Shown: piece by piece, positions 33,110 through 45,526 of the stretch
Position numbering within the stretch: the stretch's first letter is position 1
How the letters are laid out: the number at the start of each line of letters is the position of its first letter
Source: Ovis canadensis
Taxonomy: Eukaryota; Chordata; Mammalia; Artiodactyla; Bovidae
DNA: 64,000 nucleotides
Direction: 5' to 3'
Assembly (NCBI RefSeq): GCF_042477335.2
Contig: NC_091257.1
Coordinates: 44,982,501-45,046,500, forward strand
Position numbers and translations under genes: made by a program
The notes under the pieces: model-generated
What the model was told of the DNA's origin: nothing
What the model saw: only the letters and a program-made list of their open reading frames with translations
Database searches by the model: none

Positions 33110-33413
33110 TCCACTAGGACATTGCTGTAGAATAAACACTTGTGTATCCCCCCTTGTAGTATCCTACAGAATCGTTCCACTGCCCTAAAAATCCTCTGTG
33201 CTCTGTTTGTCCCTTCCTCACTTCTAATGCCTGGTAACCACTTATCTATTTATTGTCTCTATAGCTTTATCTTTTCCAGAATGTCATATACTATGTAACT
33301 TTTCCAGACTAGCTTTTTACACTTAGCAGTATGCATTTAAGGATCATCCAAGTCTTTTCATGGCTTGACAGCTCTTTTTAGTGCTCAGTAATGTTCCAGT
33401 GTCAGGATGTTCC
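33110..33413 (-). mobile_element. old L1 3' UTR fragment
   Basis: Antisense L1M-type sequence: 'cttttccagaatgtcatata', 'cttagcagtatgcatttaag', 'cttttcatggcttgacagct'. It stops where BovB begins. Confidence 0.7.
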
Positions 33414-34139
33414 ATCAGTTCAGTTCAGTTCAGTCACTCAGTTGTGTCCGACTCTTTGTGACCCTATGAATCGCAGCATGCCAGGCCTCCCTGTCCATCA
33501 CCAACTCCTGGAGTTCACTCAGACTCACGTCCATTGAGTCACTGATGCCATCCAGCCATCTCATCCTCTGTCGTCCCCTTCTTCTCCTGCCCCCAATCCC
33601 TCCCAGCATCAAAGTCTTTTCCAATGAGTCAACTCTTCACATGAGGTGGCCAAAGTTTTGGAGTTTCAGCTTTAGCATCATTCCTTCCAAAGAAATCCCA
33701 GGGTTGATCTCCTTCAGAATGGACTGGTTGGATCTCCTTGCAGTCCAAGGGACTCTCAAGAGTCTTCTCCAACACCACAGTTCAAAAGCATCAATTCTTC
33801 AGTGCTCAGCCCTCTTCACAGTCCAACTCTCACATCCATACATGACCACAGGAAAAACCATAGCCTTGACTAGACGGACCTTAGTTGGCAAAGTAATGTC
33901 TCTGCTTTTGAATATACTATCTAGGTTGGTCATAACTTTTCTTCCAAGGAGTAAGCATCTTTTAATTTCATGGCTGCAATGACCATCTGCACTGATTCTG
34001 GAGCACAAAAATATAAAGTCTGACACTGTTTCCATTGTTTCCCCATCTATTTCCCATGAAGTGATGGGACTGGATGCCATGATCTTCGTTTTCTGAATGT
34101 TGAGCTTTAAGCCAACTTTTTCACTCTTCTCTTTCATGG
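33414..34139 (-). mobile_element. BovB LINE 3' part, about 0.73 kb
   Basis: Antisense BovB with little decay. A minus-strand open frame at 33799-34137 (112 codons) covers the ORF2 region just after the reverse-transcriptase core, ending in V-M-Y-G-C-E-S-W and K-R-A-E-H. The tail 'cagttcagttcagtcactc' is at the left. Confidence 0.93.
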
Positions 34140-34549
34140 TATCTCATTATTTCATCTGATTCCATTTTCAATGATTGCTAAGAATTCCTTTTAAAAATAG
34201 ATTGACCCTTTCCATGCCATCATCCTCCTGCATCACTAAGGCCTTTGGAGCGTCATCTTAAATTAGACAAACTGACAAGGTCATCGCTAGTAGACAAAGT
34301 CACCCAGAGCCTGTGTTTATGCAGCTTCAGGCCACTCGGCTCTCTCCCTCTTGTGGCCATTTCTCTCTTGGAACTGGTCCCCTAACTGTTCATTCTACTA
34401 GTTTCTGGGGAAGTGGAATATCTTTTTGGTAGTTTTCGGTCATTTTCTGCCAATCATTGTTTAGCAGTTAGTTGTGATTCTGGTGTTTTCATGGGAAGAG
34501 GTAAGCTCAAGTCCTTCTATTTCACCATCCTTATCCCAAAGCCATCCGC
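34140..34549. other. no recognised feature
   Basis: About 400 bp with no gene, RNA or repeat recognised. Confidence 0.45.
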
Positions 34550-34855
34550 CTAGTTTCTTTTCTTCCCCCCTTTCTGTTTTTGGCTGCGCTGGGTCTTCGC
34601 AGCTGCATACAGGCTTTCTCTTGTTGAGGTAAATGCAGCCTGCGCTCCAGATGTGGCGCATGCGCTTCTCGCGGCGGTGGTTTCTCTTGTAGGGTATGGC
34701 TCTGGGGTGCACGGGCTCAGTAGCTGTGGTGCACAGGCTTAGTTGACCACTGCTTGTGGGATCTTCCCAGACAAGGGATGGAACCTGTTCCCCTGTATTG
34801 GCAGACGGACTGTTAACTACAGGACCACCAGGGAAGCCCTATCCTGCTAGTTTCT
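34550..34855 (-). mobile_element. CHR-type SINE, 9-bp TSD
   Basis: Antisense CHR: 'tttttggctgcgctgggtct' to 'accaccagggaagcc'. ctagtttct flanks at 34550-34558 and 34847-34855. Several CpGs are kept. Confidence 0.9.
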
Positions 34856-35310
34856 AAATAAGAGTGCCATGACTTCCCATTCCCACTCTATGCTTCATCT
34901 ATTAGAATGTGTGAACAGTGCAACCATCATACATAGTCCAAGAGGTCTCAAACTCATGGCTCCAGTCCTAACCTTCCACCTAAATTCTAGCCCTGTGTTT
35001 CCAGGTACCTAGACAATGGTCCTATCGTAAATGTCTTACAATCCTTTCTTTTACTGTCTCTCAAAATCTGTGTCTCTCTCTCCTTCCTTTTCACTGTCTC
35101 TCCCTCTGGGCTCTGCAGGTGCTAGTCTTGCCAGGTTACTTTCTTTTCCTCACACCCCAGCTTGGATCCATCAGCACATCTTCATCAAAATATATCCACT
35201 GACAGGACATTAATATGTCTCAACTCCTCTCCTGCTGGAACTCTCATCTAGACCATTACCTCTTCCCTGGAGACCTGCAATAGCTTCCAAACTGGTCTCT
35301 CACCTCCACT

Positions 35311-35890
35311 TTTACTCCTTTTTTTTTTTAATTGGAGTGTTGTTGCTGTACATTGTTGTGTCAGTTGCTGCTGTGCAGCAAGGTGAAATAGCTGTGTGTA
35401 TAAATGTATCCCCTCTCCGTGGATTTCTGTCCAATTCAGGTCACCACAGAGCACTGAGTAGAGTTCCCTGTGCTATACAGTAGGTTCTCCTTAGTTGTCT
35501 GTTTTATACGTGCATGTGTGTGTGCTAAGCCACTTCAGTCGTGTCCGACTCTTTGCGACCCCACGGGCTGTAGCCCACCAGGCTCCTCTGTCCATGGGAT
35601 TCTCCAGGCAAGAATACTGGAGTGGGTTGCCATGCCCTCCTCCAGGGAATCTTCCCCACCCAGTGGTCAAACCCGTGTCTCTTGTCTCCTGCATTGGCAG
35701 GCAGGATCTTTACCATCAGCGCCACCTGGGAAGCCCATTTTATACATAGTAGTGGATGTGTGCCAACCCCAGTCTTCCAATTCATCCCATCCTTTCTTCC
35801 CGCCTTGGCATTCGTATGTTTGTTCTCTGAAACTGTGTCTCTGTTTCTGCTTGGCAAATAAGTTCATCATGTTTACTGCTTAATGATACA
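35311..35890 (-). mobile_element. L1 3' end (artiodactyl type) inserted in L2, split by Bov-tA
   Basis: T-rich start (the antisense poly(A) tail) then 'attggagtgttgttgctgt', 'gagtagagttccctgtgcta' and, after the SINE, 'tgtgtgccaaccccagtc'. A further old L1 scrap with 'ttattcaggtataactgaga' lies at 35915-36000. Confidence 0.8.
35502..35745 (-). mobile_element. Bov-tA SINE in L1
   Basis: Antisense Bov-tA (35510-35737) flanked by ttttatac at 35502-35509 and 35738-35745. Confidence 0.93.
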
Positions 35891-36533
35891 TCCTCCATTG
35901 TGATCTTTTACCCCTTAGCTTTATTCAGGTATAACTGAGATATGTGTACAACATGTTGATTTTGTATACCTATGTATTGCAACACGAGTGATTTTTAAAA
36001 GGAGATCCTATCACTTTCTTACATAATATTCTTCAGGGATGCCCCATTGCTATCAGAATAAAATCGATCTTTCTCACCATTACTTAGAGCTCCTGTTTTA
36101 TCTGACCTCTGCCTCCCTTCCTTAAACCAGTGTCTTACCTTGCCTCTCTTCATTTCCAACTTTTCAAACAAAGCTAGTTCCCACTCAGGGCCTTTGCTCT
36201 TGCTGTTCCCTCTGCCTGCAATGCTTTCCCCCAATACTCCCTTTGCCAGCTCATCCTCACCCTTCAGGACTCAGATTTTCCCTGGCCTCCCGAGGTAGTG
36301 TGGTTCTCACCTCCCCTGACAGTCCCATCCACTCTCTCTCCCATTTCCTAGTTTTGTTTTCTTTGTGGCGTTCATAAATTATTACCCCAAATTATTTGCT
36401 TATATGTTTGCTGTCTGTCACTCTCCGGTAGAAGGTGAGCTCCCCGAGGACAGGATCCTACTCCCCACTGGAGCCTGGAGCTTAGAGCAGTGTCTAATAC
36501 ATAGCGGGAGCTCAAAAAATATCTGTAGAATGA

Positions 36534-36800
36534 GAGGGACTTTGCTGGTGGTCCAGTGGTTGGGAGTCCACCTGCCAATGTGGGGACACGGGTTTGATCC
36601 CTGGTCTGGGAGGGTCCCACATGTCGTGGAGCAACTAAGCCCACATGTTGCAACTACTGAGCCTGTTCTCTGCAACAAGAGAAGGCACTGATGAGAGGCC
36701 CCCGCACACTGCAACTAGAGAGTAGGCCCCACTTGCCTCAATTAGAGGAAGACTGCACACAGCAATGAAGACCCAGTGCAACCAAAAATAAATAAAAAGA
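36534..36800 (+). mobile_element. CHR-type SINE
   Basis: 'gactttgctggtggtccagt' head, 'gcaactactga' blocks, 'gcaatgaagacccagtgca', then (AAATA)n. 'atatctgta' repeats on both sides (about 36521 and 36800). Confidence 0.88.
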
Positions 36801-37335
36801 GATATCTGTAAATACATACAGCCCCTCACAGCCCCTCCCCTCTGCCAATAAGTCATCATCCTGTGTTTTTCCATCCAATTCTAAATGATTTTCCTCAAGT
36901 TCCAGTGTTTTCAAACTCCTAAATCAATATTTGGAGTCATCTTTATTTGTTCCTCTGATTTTTCAGATTCCTTTTTCCCACCCCTAGTCATGGCCCACAT
37001 CATGGATCTATTTTTTCTACGTTTGTCTTTCTATATTTTCCTAACATTCTGGAGGGTGATGCCAGATGGATGTTTCTAAACACTTGTTTTCAAATTTTAT
37101 GGCCAAATAGGGTACATTCCAGTCTGTATAACTGATGCTAAGTAGAAGCATCAAGAAGTGAATGTATTTGGGCAATTAATCAACTGGGAGGTATTATGTA
37201 TGTATTTTGCCGTTGATACCAATATCCTTGAATTTCATCCAGAAACCAGCAATTTAAACTAGCAGGCGGTGTGTCCTTGGTAACCTGGTGTTATTTAATT
37301 TTGAAATAATAATTGCATACATTCACGCTGAGTGG

Positions 37336-37640
37336 TTTTTTAAATTGATTATTTTGGGCTCTGCTGGGTCTTTGTTGCTGTAAGTGGGCTTTCTCTAGTG
37401 ATGAGCAAGGGCTGCTCTCTGCTTTGGTGTGTGGACTTCTCATTTTGGGGGCTCTTCTTGTTGCAGAGCACAAGCTCTAAGGTGCATAGGCTTTAGTAGT
37501 TGTGGCACTTGGGCTCAGTGGTTGTGGCGTGAAAGCTTAGTTGCCCTGCAGCATGGGGAGTTTTCCCAGACCAGGGATTGAACCCGTGTCTCCTGCAGTG
37601 GCAGGTGAATTCTTATCCACTGGACCACCAGGGAAGGCCC
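37336..37640 (-). mobile_element. CHR-type SINE
   Basis: Antisense CHR: 'tgggctctgctgggtctttg' to 'ggaccaccagggaaggcc'. Flanking 36801-37335 and 37641-38305 show nothing recognisable. Confidence 0.88.
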
Positions 37641-38305
37641 ACCCTGAGGAGAAATTTAGAGAGTGAAATCTGGTTTCTCTGACTAGCACTGTCCAGAGGG
37701 CTCATTACTTTAAATCTAAAGGGCAGTTCCACAGATTGAGTTGGAAATATTCTTGGACTTGGAGAATAACACATTGGGTATTACTAGTTTGCTGAAAATG
37801 CCCCTTTGACAATGCAGAGTTTCCTTTTTTCTGATTCTTTTCTTACTGTGTGAACTACCATGTGGTCTCCTGTTGACCCTTCCCACCACCAGGGACCTGC
37901 TGCTGCCCCTGTGTGTGTGGCTCCAAGTTTTGATGCAGGCAGATTTCCCAAGAAAAATGAATTGGCATTATCACTTATAAACCACACTCTTGGAAAGTTG
38001 GTTTGTGTGAAGTGGACACCCAAATTAGTTCTCATTTAGCTACAGTGATAAATTTGAGAAGCTGGATGTTCAGCCTGCCTTTGCTCCAGTCGCTCCCTGA
38101 GATGTCCCCTTGGCTCCTCACCATGACCCGTATTCCCCAGTGCTCACAGCCTGGTGTAGTTGCCTCCCTCATAGCTTCTGAGCTTGGCCATGTGTCTAAC
38201 CTTGGCCAGCGGAACATCAGCAAATGAAACATTATTGGAGACTTGCTTGGCACTTACAGTTTGAAATGTGTCCTTCTGGAATATTCCTTTTCTTTTCTTT
38301 TTTTA

Positions 38306-38550
38306 AAAAAGAATTCCTTTTTAATACATTTCTATTCCTGGCTGCACCAGATCTCAGTTGCGGCACTCGGGATCCCTCATTTTGGCGTGTGGGCATCTCT
38401 CTAGTTGTGGCACATGGGCTGTATAATTGTAGTGCATGGACTTGGTTGCCCTGAAGTATGTGGGATCTTAGTTCCCCAACCAGGGATTGAACCCATGTCC
38501 CTTGAATTAGAAGACAGATTCTTAACCACTGGACTACTAGGGAAGTCCCA
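38306..38550 (-). mobile_element. CHR-type SINE
   Basis: Antisense CHR with an A-rich, T-rich left end: 'attcctggctgcaccagatc' to 'ctggactactagggaagtcc'. 'gaatRttcctttt' repeats on both sides. Confidence 0.88.
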
Positions 38551-38877
38551 GAATGTTCCTTTTTAGAAACTGGCTACCATGCTGTGTAGAAGCCCAAGCA
38601 GCTGGAAGGTGAGGGCCACATGGCAAAGAACTGAGGGCCCTGAATGTAACCGCAGCTAAACTCCCAGCCGTAAGCTGTGCCAGCTCTCAGCGCTGTGAGA
38701 AAGGCCATTTGGAAATTAGCACCATCCCAGTGTTCTAGCCCCAACACAAAATTTTCCCATCCCAAATACCTTGAGCATTTATACTGCATCCTAATTTCAA
38801 TTGGATATACTCCTTGACCTACAAGAAACAGTAGCAGACATCATAACACACATTTATGCAGTGTTTTCTGTGCACCA

Positions 38878-39092
38878 TGGGCTTTCCTGGTGGCTCAGAC
38901 AGTAAAGAATCGCCCTGCAATGAGGGAGACCAGAGCTCAATCACTGGGTCTGGAAGATCCCCTGGAGAAGGGAATGGTAGCCCACTCCAGTATTCTTGCC
39001 TGGAGAATGCCAGGGACAGAGGAGCCTGGCCGGCTACAGTCTACGGGGTTGTAAAGAGTTGGACAAAACTGAGTGACTAACACTTTCACCTT
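38878..39092 (+). mobile_element. Bov-tA SINE
   Basis: 'gctttcctggtggctcagac' head to 'gactaacactttcacc'. Just beyond, 39115-39155 holds a direct repeat of about 20 bp (ggtttactWttgtgtgatct). Confidence 0.9.
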
Positions 39093-39239
39093 CTTTCTCT
39101 AAGCACACTGGTTTACTTTTGTGTGATCTGGTTTACTATTGTGTGATCTCAATGTTGTGGTATTTTCTCCCTGATCACCGGTTTAAATCACAATTTGTTA
39201 ATCTGTCTTTCCCATCCTCTGACAAATTCTTGGCTAGAG

Positions 39240-40760
39240 TAATTCATTCAACAAATGCTTATTGAGTTCCCACTGTGTGTTAAACACTGGTGATACAGCA
39301 GTGAATAAAACAAGCAAAAATCTTTGCTCTCATGGAACTTACATTTTGGTGGAAAATATAATAAACCAGTATATCAGTTAGCTTAGGTAGTTTACATATA
39401 ATGTAAACAGGGACTGAGTTAACAATAAATCCTCCACATGCAAACGAGTTCCATTCTGAGAGTGTGTTTGTAAGTCCAATTTGTTCCTAAGTCCAACAGT
39501 TAGCCTCGGTACCCAACTAACACATTCAGCTATAGTACTATACTGTAATAGGTTTATAATAGTTTCACAAAAATAATACATAAAAAACAAAAATTTTATT
39601 CTTACAGTACAGAACCTTGAAAAGAACAGTAGTACAGTACAACAGCTGGCACACGGGCTGGCATCAAGTGAACAGGCAGGAAGAGTTACTGACTGGAGGA
39701 GGGAGAGGAGATGGGAGATGGTAGAGCTGAAGGATCGTCAACAAAGGAGACATAATATCCTTTACATGCTATAATACCGCTTACACCTTTATGTGATTTG
39801 ACATGTGAACACTTGTTCACATCTTTGAAAGTTGGCATTTGATGGTTTATATGTAGCGGACGTACTGTATATGGTCTCTGTAGGTTGGCTGCTTCTCTGC
39901 TCCATTCCTCTTTCAAGGTCAAGGAGAAATCCCTTTCTGGGACATGCTGATCTGTGGCAGAGGGAAATGAGAGATGGTGGAGCTATGCAATACCCCTTAC
40001 AGCTTCTGCTCAGCAGTACCATGCATTACTGCCTCTCATGTTTTATTGACACATGAACAACCCTGACTGCAGATGATTGGGAACATACCCTACCACAACT
40101 AGCAAAATATGTTAGATGTAGTCAAGGGCTAAGTTGAAAAATATAAAATGGGGAGGTGACCCACTGGGGTCCTGGAAAAGGAAATACATTTTAATAGCAT
40201 GGTCAAAGGTGACCTTGTTTAGAAAGTGACATTTGAGCAAAGATTTGAAGGGTAGAAGGGGGTGAGGTTTGGGTTTTCTGGGTAAAGGGAGTTTTAAGGA
40301 AAAGGAAAGCAAGTGCAAAGGCCCTGAGGCAGGGGCATGTGTGCTAACTTGAAGAGGAAATAAGAGAGAAAATAGGGGTGGTGTGGGTATAGATCATGTG
40401 TGGCTATATGGGCTGCTGTAAAAACTTCAGATTTGATTCTGAGAAGGGAGCCCACTGGAGAGTTGAACAGGATAGTGTCATGTATGGAATTGCATTTCAG
40501 TAGGATGTCTGCCAGCCCCATTAGAGACAGGCTGCAGTGGGGCAGGATTGGGAGTCAGGATACGGTGGGGAGGCTTTCACAATAATCCAGGCAAAACAGA
40601 GTGGTAGCTAGTACTAGAAAGTGTGGTGTACCAGGGTGATGGTGAGAAGTGGTTGAATTATGGACATATTTTGAAGGTAAAACAAAGAGGCTCCTTTGGT
40701 TTGATCCTGGTGTAGAGAGAAACAAAGGGAATTAAGGATAACTTTTAAGATTCCTTACCT
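39240..40760 (-). mobile_element. L2 LINE, split by a Tigger-type MITE
   Basis: Antisense L2. The 3' end is at 39240-39360 ('attcattcaacaaatgctta', 'gatacagcagtgaataaaac', 'catggaacttacattttggt'). The more 5' part is at about 40105-40760 ('gcaagtgcaaaggccctgag', 'aatccaggcaaaacagagtg', 'gacatattttgaaggtaaaa'). It is one of the longer L2 remnants here. Confidence 0.8.
39423..39867. mobile_element. Tigger-type (TcMar) nonautonomous element
   Basis: The left end 'caataaatcctccacatgca' and the reverse complement of the right end, 'cagtacgtccgctacatata', are diverged inverted repeats with TA beside them. The interior 'aagtccaatttgttcctaag', 'tacagtacagaaccttgaaa' and 'gtagagctgaaggatcgtca' is typical of a Tigger-derived repeat. 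It has no transposase frame. Confidence 0.72.
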
Positions 40761-40780
40761 TTTAGCTCACTTACAGTTTT

Positions 40781-41052
40781 TTTAAAAAATCTTTTTATTG
40801 TGGTAAAAATAACATAAAACATTTTGTTTTTAACCACATTTAGCTGTGTTGTTTAGTGGCCCTAAGTAGACTTACGTGATTGTGCAGCTCTCATCATCCA
40901 TGCCCCCAATTTTTCACCTTCCTAAACTGAAAGTTTGTCTCCATTAAACACTAACTCCCCATCCCCCTTCCCCACCCCCTGCACCCAGGCCCCTAACATC
41001 TACCAGTGTACTTTCTGACTCTATGAATTCGACTCTTCTTGGTACCTCACAC
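40781..41052 (-). mobile_element. old L1 3' UTR fragment
   Basis: Antisense: 'tttattgtggtaaaaataac', 'ccattaaacactaactcccc', 'ctatgaattcgactcttctt'. 41053-41301 was not recognised. Confidence 0.75.
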
Positions 41053-41301
41053 GTCACTTACAGTTATTAAATCAATCCAGTTTCAACCTTTAATTTCAAA
41101 CTCAGTGGCAATCTCATCTCCTTCTATTTCCTAACATCCCTGGACCAGTATGGGCTTGAACTGGGGACTCAGACCTCTTGGATTGGAGGTAGGCAAAGTA
41201 TTCAGAAAGATGCTGGAAAGTGCGGAGCAAGGAAGGAGCAGAGAGGGAGGATGTCATGAGAAAGTCGTGCAGTCCCCTCTGGGTAGATTGTCACCTGTTT
41301 C

Positions 41302-41539
41302 CTGGCTATCACTGAAAGTGAAAGTGTTAGTTGCTCAGTGGTGTCCAACTCTTTGGGACCCCATGGGCTGTAGCCCACCAGGCTCCTCAGTCCATGGGAT
41401 TCTCCAGGCAAGAATACTGGGGTGGGTTGCCATGTCCTCCTCCAGGGGATCTTCCTGACCCAGAAATCGAACCCAGGTCTCCCGCATTATAGGCGGATTC
41501 TTTACCATCTGAGCCACCAGGGAAGCCCTGGCCATCACT
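41302..41539 (-). mobile_element. Bov-tA SINE, 12-bp TSD
   Basis: Antisense Bov-tA (41314-41527) flanked by ctggcYatcact at 41302-41313 and 41528-41539. 41540-42050 holds nothing recognised. Confidence 0.93.
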
Positions 41540-42062
41540 AATGCCACTGATACACTCATTTCAGTGGGTTCCCCCATGCTGCCCTCTCAAGGGGGCCTGT
41601 GGGCGAGTCTTTAGACTGTGCTGAGGAGCTCCCTTCTGTGCATGTATTTACCTGTGGAGGTAGTGAAGTATGAGACCCTGCAGTGCTGCTCTAGCTGGGC
41701 CACCTGGAGATAACTCACGCACAACTACATCCCCTGGTGCTTCCAGCAAATAGAAGCGGTGGCTGTTCCGCCACCTCCTCACCCCGTTCCAAGGCTCCTC
41801 TTCCTTGCTCAGAACAGCGTATCGACACATCCCAGTAGCTGCTGTCTGGGAGGTGCCTCGCCTGGTCACTGTCTCAGTCAGATGTGTTTCTTCTGGTGCC
41901 TCACTTACTGGGTTTTAGGGAGGGGAGAGCCTTTCTCATCTACTCCCAAACTCGGTGTGAGGAGAGAATGCTATTTCACTATGAGTGTTACCTTCTCACA
42001 CAGATGGATGACCGAACCTCTCTGCTCCTTTTCTTTCCCTCTTCATTTTCTTTCTTTTTTTT

Positions 42063-42370
42063 TTTAAAGAGGTATAAGATACAGAGAATAAACGTATGGA
42101 CACCAAGAGGGAAAGCAGTAGGGTTGGAATGAATTGGGAGATTGAAAACTGATATACACTGTTGATACTGTGCATAAAATAAATAACTAATGGGAACCTA
42201 TTGTACAGCACAGGAAACTCTGCTCAGTTCTCTGTGGTGATGTGAATGGGAAGGAAATCCAAAAAAGAGGAGTCATGTATACATATAACTGATTCACTTT
42301 GATGTACAGGAGAAACTAACACCACATTGTAAAAAACTATACTCCAATAAAAATTTAAAAAAAAATTAAA
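42063..42370 (+). mobile_element. L1 3' end with poly(A), sense orientation
   Basis: 'gggaacctattgtacagcac', 'aactgattcactttgatgta', 'ctatactccaataaaaattt', then an A-run at 42352-42366: a young-type artiodactyl L1 tail, 5'-truncated to about 300 bp. It directly abuts an antisense old L1. Confidence 0.85.
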
Positions 42371-42640
42371 ATATAATTGACCTATGACATATTAGTTTCA
42401 GGTATGCATGAAATGATTCGGTATTTGTATATCTTGCAAAATGATCACCACAGTGTAAGTCTAGTTAATGTCCATTACCATACGTGATAATAGTTTTTTG
42501 TGTGTTGTGAGAACTTTTGAGATCTACTCTGTTAATGTTAATACTTTCAGATATGCAATATAATATTATTAACTTTAGTCACCATGCTGTAAATACTTGC
42601 CATGACTTATGTATTTTATAGCTGGAAGTTTGTACCTTTA

Positions 42641-43984
42641 AAAAATTTTAAATTGAATACTTGATTTACAGTGTTGTATTAATTTCTCCTGTACAGTGAA
42701 GTGATTCAGTTATATGTATATATAAGTGTGCTGCTGCCAAGTTGCTTCCGTCGTGTGTGGCTCTGTGCGACCCCATAGACAGCAGCCCACCAGGCCCCCC
42801 TGTCCCTGGGATTCTCCAGGCAAGAACACTGGAGTGGGTTGTCATTTCCTTCTCCAATGCAGGAGAGTGAAAAGTGAAAGTGAAGTTGCTCAGTGTATCT
42901 GACTTTTAGCGACCCCATGGACTGCAGCCTACCAGGCTCCTCCATCCATGGGATTTTCCAGGCAAGAGTACTGGAGTGGGGTGCCATTGCCTTCTCCTGT
43001 ATATATAACTATATATATAAATATATATATATATACACACGCATTGTTTTTTTATTTTATATATTCTTTTCCATTATGGTTTACCATAGGATATTGAATA
43101 TAGCTCCTTGTGCTATACAATAAGACCTTGTTGCTTATCCATTCTGTGTACAATGGCTCATATCACCCCAGCCTCCCACTCCATCCCTCCCTTAACCTTC
43201 TCCCGCTTGGCAGCCATCAGTCTGTTCGCCGTGTTCATAATCCTGTTTCTGATTTGCATATAGGCTCGTTTGTGACATATGTTAGATTCTACATATAAGC
43301 GGAATCATACTGTTTGTCTTTCTGACTTGATGTCGTATGAGAATCTCTGATTGCATCCCCGTTTCTGCAGATGGCATTCTTCTGTTCTTTCTTACGGGTG
43401 AGTAGTATTCCGTTGTCTTTATGTACCACATCTTGTTTATCCATTCATGAGTCAGCGGTCATTTAGGCTTCTTCCATCTCTTGGCTATTGCTGTGAACAT
43501 AGGGGTGCATGGATCTTTTTGATTTATGGTCTTATCTGGATATATGCCCAGGAGTGGGATTCCTGGGCCAAATGGGAATTCTATTTTTAGTTTTCTAAGG
43601 TGCCTCTATACTGTTTTCCACACTGGCTGCACAGTGTATGTTTCCAACAGCAGTGTGCGAGGGTTCCCTTTTCTCCACATTTATTATTTGTATACTTTTA
43701 AGGATGGCCATTCTGGCAGGTGTGAGGTGCTACCTCACTGTTGTTTTGATTTGTGTGTCTCTGATAAGTAGTGATGATGAGCATATAGTCACGTGCTTGT
43801 TGGCCATCTATGTATGTATGTTCTTTGGAGAAATGTCTATTTAAGCCTTCTGCCCGTTTTTTGATTGGGTGGTTTTTTTCTGTTTTTGAGTTATACGAGC
43901 TATTCGTATTTTGAAAGTTAAGCCCTTGTCAGTCGCATCATTTGCCCATATTTTTTCTCACTCTGTATGTTGTCTCTTCATTCT
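42641..43984 (-). mobile_element. younger artiodactyl L1 3' part inserted in the older L1
   Basis: Antisense: T/A-rich start, 'gatttacagtgttgtattaa', then (after BOV-A2) TA runs, 'ataagaccttgttgcttatc', 'ccaggagtgggattcctggg' and 'gtcagtcgcatcatttgccc'. It ends where the older L1 resumes near 43985. Confidence 0.78.
42716..43008 (-). mobile_element. BOV-A2 SINE, 10-bp TSD
   Basis: Dimeric antisense BOV-A2 (42726-42998) with gtatatataa at 42716-42725 and 42999-43008. The right copy runs into a (TA)n tract. Confidence 0.92.
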
Positions 43985-44649
43985 TTAAGATTGTTCCTTT
44001 TGGCCTTTTCACCCACCCTGCAACACTGGCCTGTGGCGACCATCAACCTGTGTGTTGCACCTGTGAGCTTGGGTTTTTTACACTCACATATAAGTGAAGT
44101 CATATGGTATTTGTATTTCTTGCTTGATTTATTGCAGTTAGCATGTCCTCAAGATCCAGCCACACTGTCACAACGGCAACATCTTCTTTTTTCATGGCTG
44201 AATAATTTTCCCTTTAAATGTATACCATATTTTCATTATTTATTGATGGACACTGAGTAGTTTCCACATCTTGGCTACTGTAATAATGTTATAGTGTGAA
44301 CACAGGGATGCATATATCCTTTCATTTGGTGGTTTCATAAATACCAGAGAGGAATTGCTAACTCATATGGTACTGTAATTCTATCTTTAATTTTTTGAGG
44401 ACAGTCCATACTATTTTCTACAATGGCTGCACCAATTTAGGTTCCTCTTGACAGTACACGGGGCTTGCTGTTTTGTATGTGCTCACCTACACTTGTTATT
44501 GCTTGTCTTTTGGATGATAACCTTTTAAACAGCTGTGACGGGCTACTGCATTTGATTTCTGCCTCCCTGATGACTAGTGATCTCGAGCACTTTTTCATGT
44601 ACTTGTTGGTCATCTGTATGTTTTCTTTGTAAAAATGTCTCTTCAAGTC

Positions 44650-44951
44650 TTCTGCCTTTTTAAAACAGTTTTATTTATTCTTTTATTTATTTTTGACTGT
44701 GCCGAATCTTTGTTGCTGTGCTCCAGCCTTCTCTAGCTGCATTGTTTGGCCTTCTCTCGCGGCGGCTTTTCTTATTGCAGATCATGGACTCTAGGCACAC
44801 GGGCTTCAGTGGTTGAGACATAGAGGCTTAGTTGCTCCGAGGCATGTGAGATCTTCCTGGTCTAGGGATCAAATCCATGTCCCCTGCATTGGCAGGTGAA
44901 TTAACCACTGGACCACCGGGGAGGGAGGTCCCTCTTCTGCCTCTTTAAACA
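44650..44951 (-). mobile_element. CHR-type SINE in L1, long TSD
   Basis: Antisense CHR: 'tgactgtgccgaatctttg' to 'ccactggaccaccgggga'. The target copy ttctgcctYtttaaa is on both sides (44650 and 44935). Confidence 0.9.
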
Positions 44952-45400
44952 GATCAGGTTGTTTGGTCTTTTGCTGTTGAGTTGTATTTTGGATATTAAC
45001 CTCTAATCAGATATGATTTGCACATATTTTCTCCTGTTCAATAAGTTGCTCTTTGGTTTCCTTTTCTGTACAGAAGATTTTAGTTTTATGTAATCCCATT
45101 TTTTGTTGTTGTTGCCTTTGAATTTGGTGCCAAGTCCAAAAAAAAATCATTGCCAAGTCTGATGTCAAGGTGCTTACTGCCTATGTCTTTTTCCAGGAGT
45201 TTTATGGTTTCAGGTCTTATGTGCAAATCTTTCATCTATTGTGAGTTAATTTTTGTGTATGGTATAAAATAGTGATCCAGTTTTGTTCTTTTGCATGTAG
45301 TGGTTCAGATTTCTCAATACCATTTATTAAAGAGACTACTCTTTCCCTGTTGTATCAATGTATTCTTGGCCTCTTTGCCATAATTGGTTGATCATATATA

Positions 45401-45526
45401 TGTGAATTTGTTTCTGGGCTCTCTGTTCTGTGCCATTGATCTAAGTGTCTATTTTTATGCAAATGTGAATTTGTTTCTGGGCTCTCTGTTCTGTGCCATT
45501 GATCTAAGTGTCTATTTTTATGCAAA
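45401..45526. repeat. exact 63-bp tandem duplication inside L1
   Basis: 45401-45463 and 45464-45526 are identical, each opening 'tgtgaatttgtttctgggct' and closing 'gtctatttttatgcaaa'. The L1 ORF2 frame is kept through both copies (21 codons each), and a minus-strand open frame spans them. Confidence 0.97.

Larger units (their letters stand above)
35235..36533 (+). mobile_element. L2 LINE 3' region, split by L1
   Basis: Left piece (about 35235-35310) reads 'tgcaatagcttccaaactgg'. The right piece (about 36005-36533) reads 'cagggcctttgctcttgctg', 'ttccctctgcctgcaatgc', 'gaggacaggatcctactcc' and ends at the L2 tail 'aatatctgtagaatga'. The L1 between them is a later insertion. Confidence 0.8.

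Noticed and set aside
35470..35883. 137-codon plus-strand open frame
   Set aside because: Spans an antisense Bov-tA and L1 tail. It is open only because the SINE consensus lacks stops in this frame.
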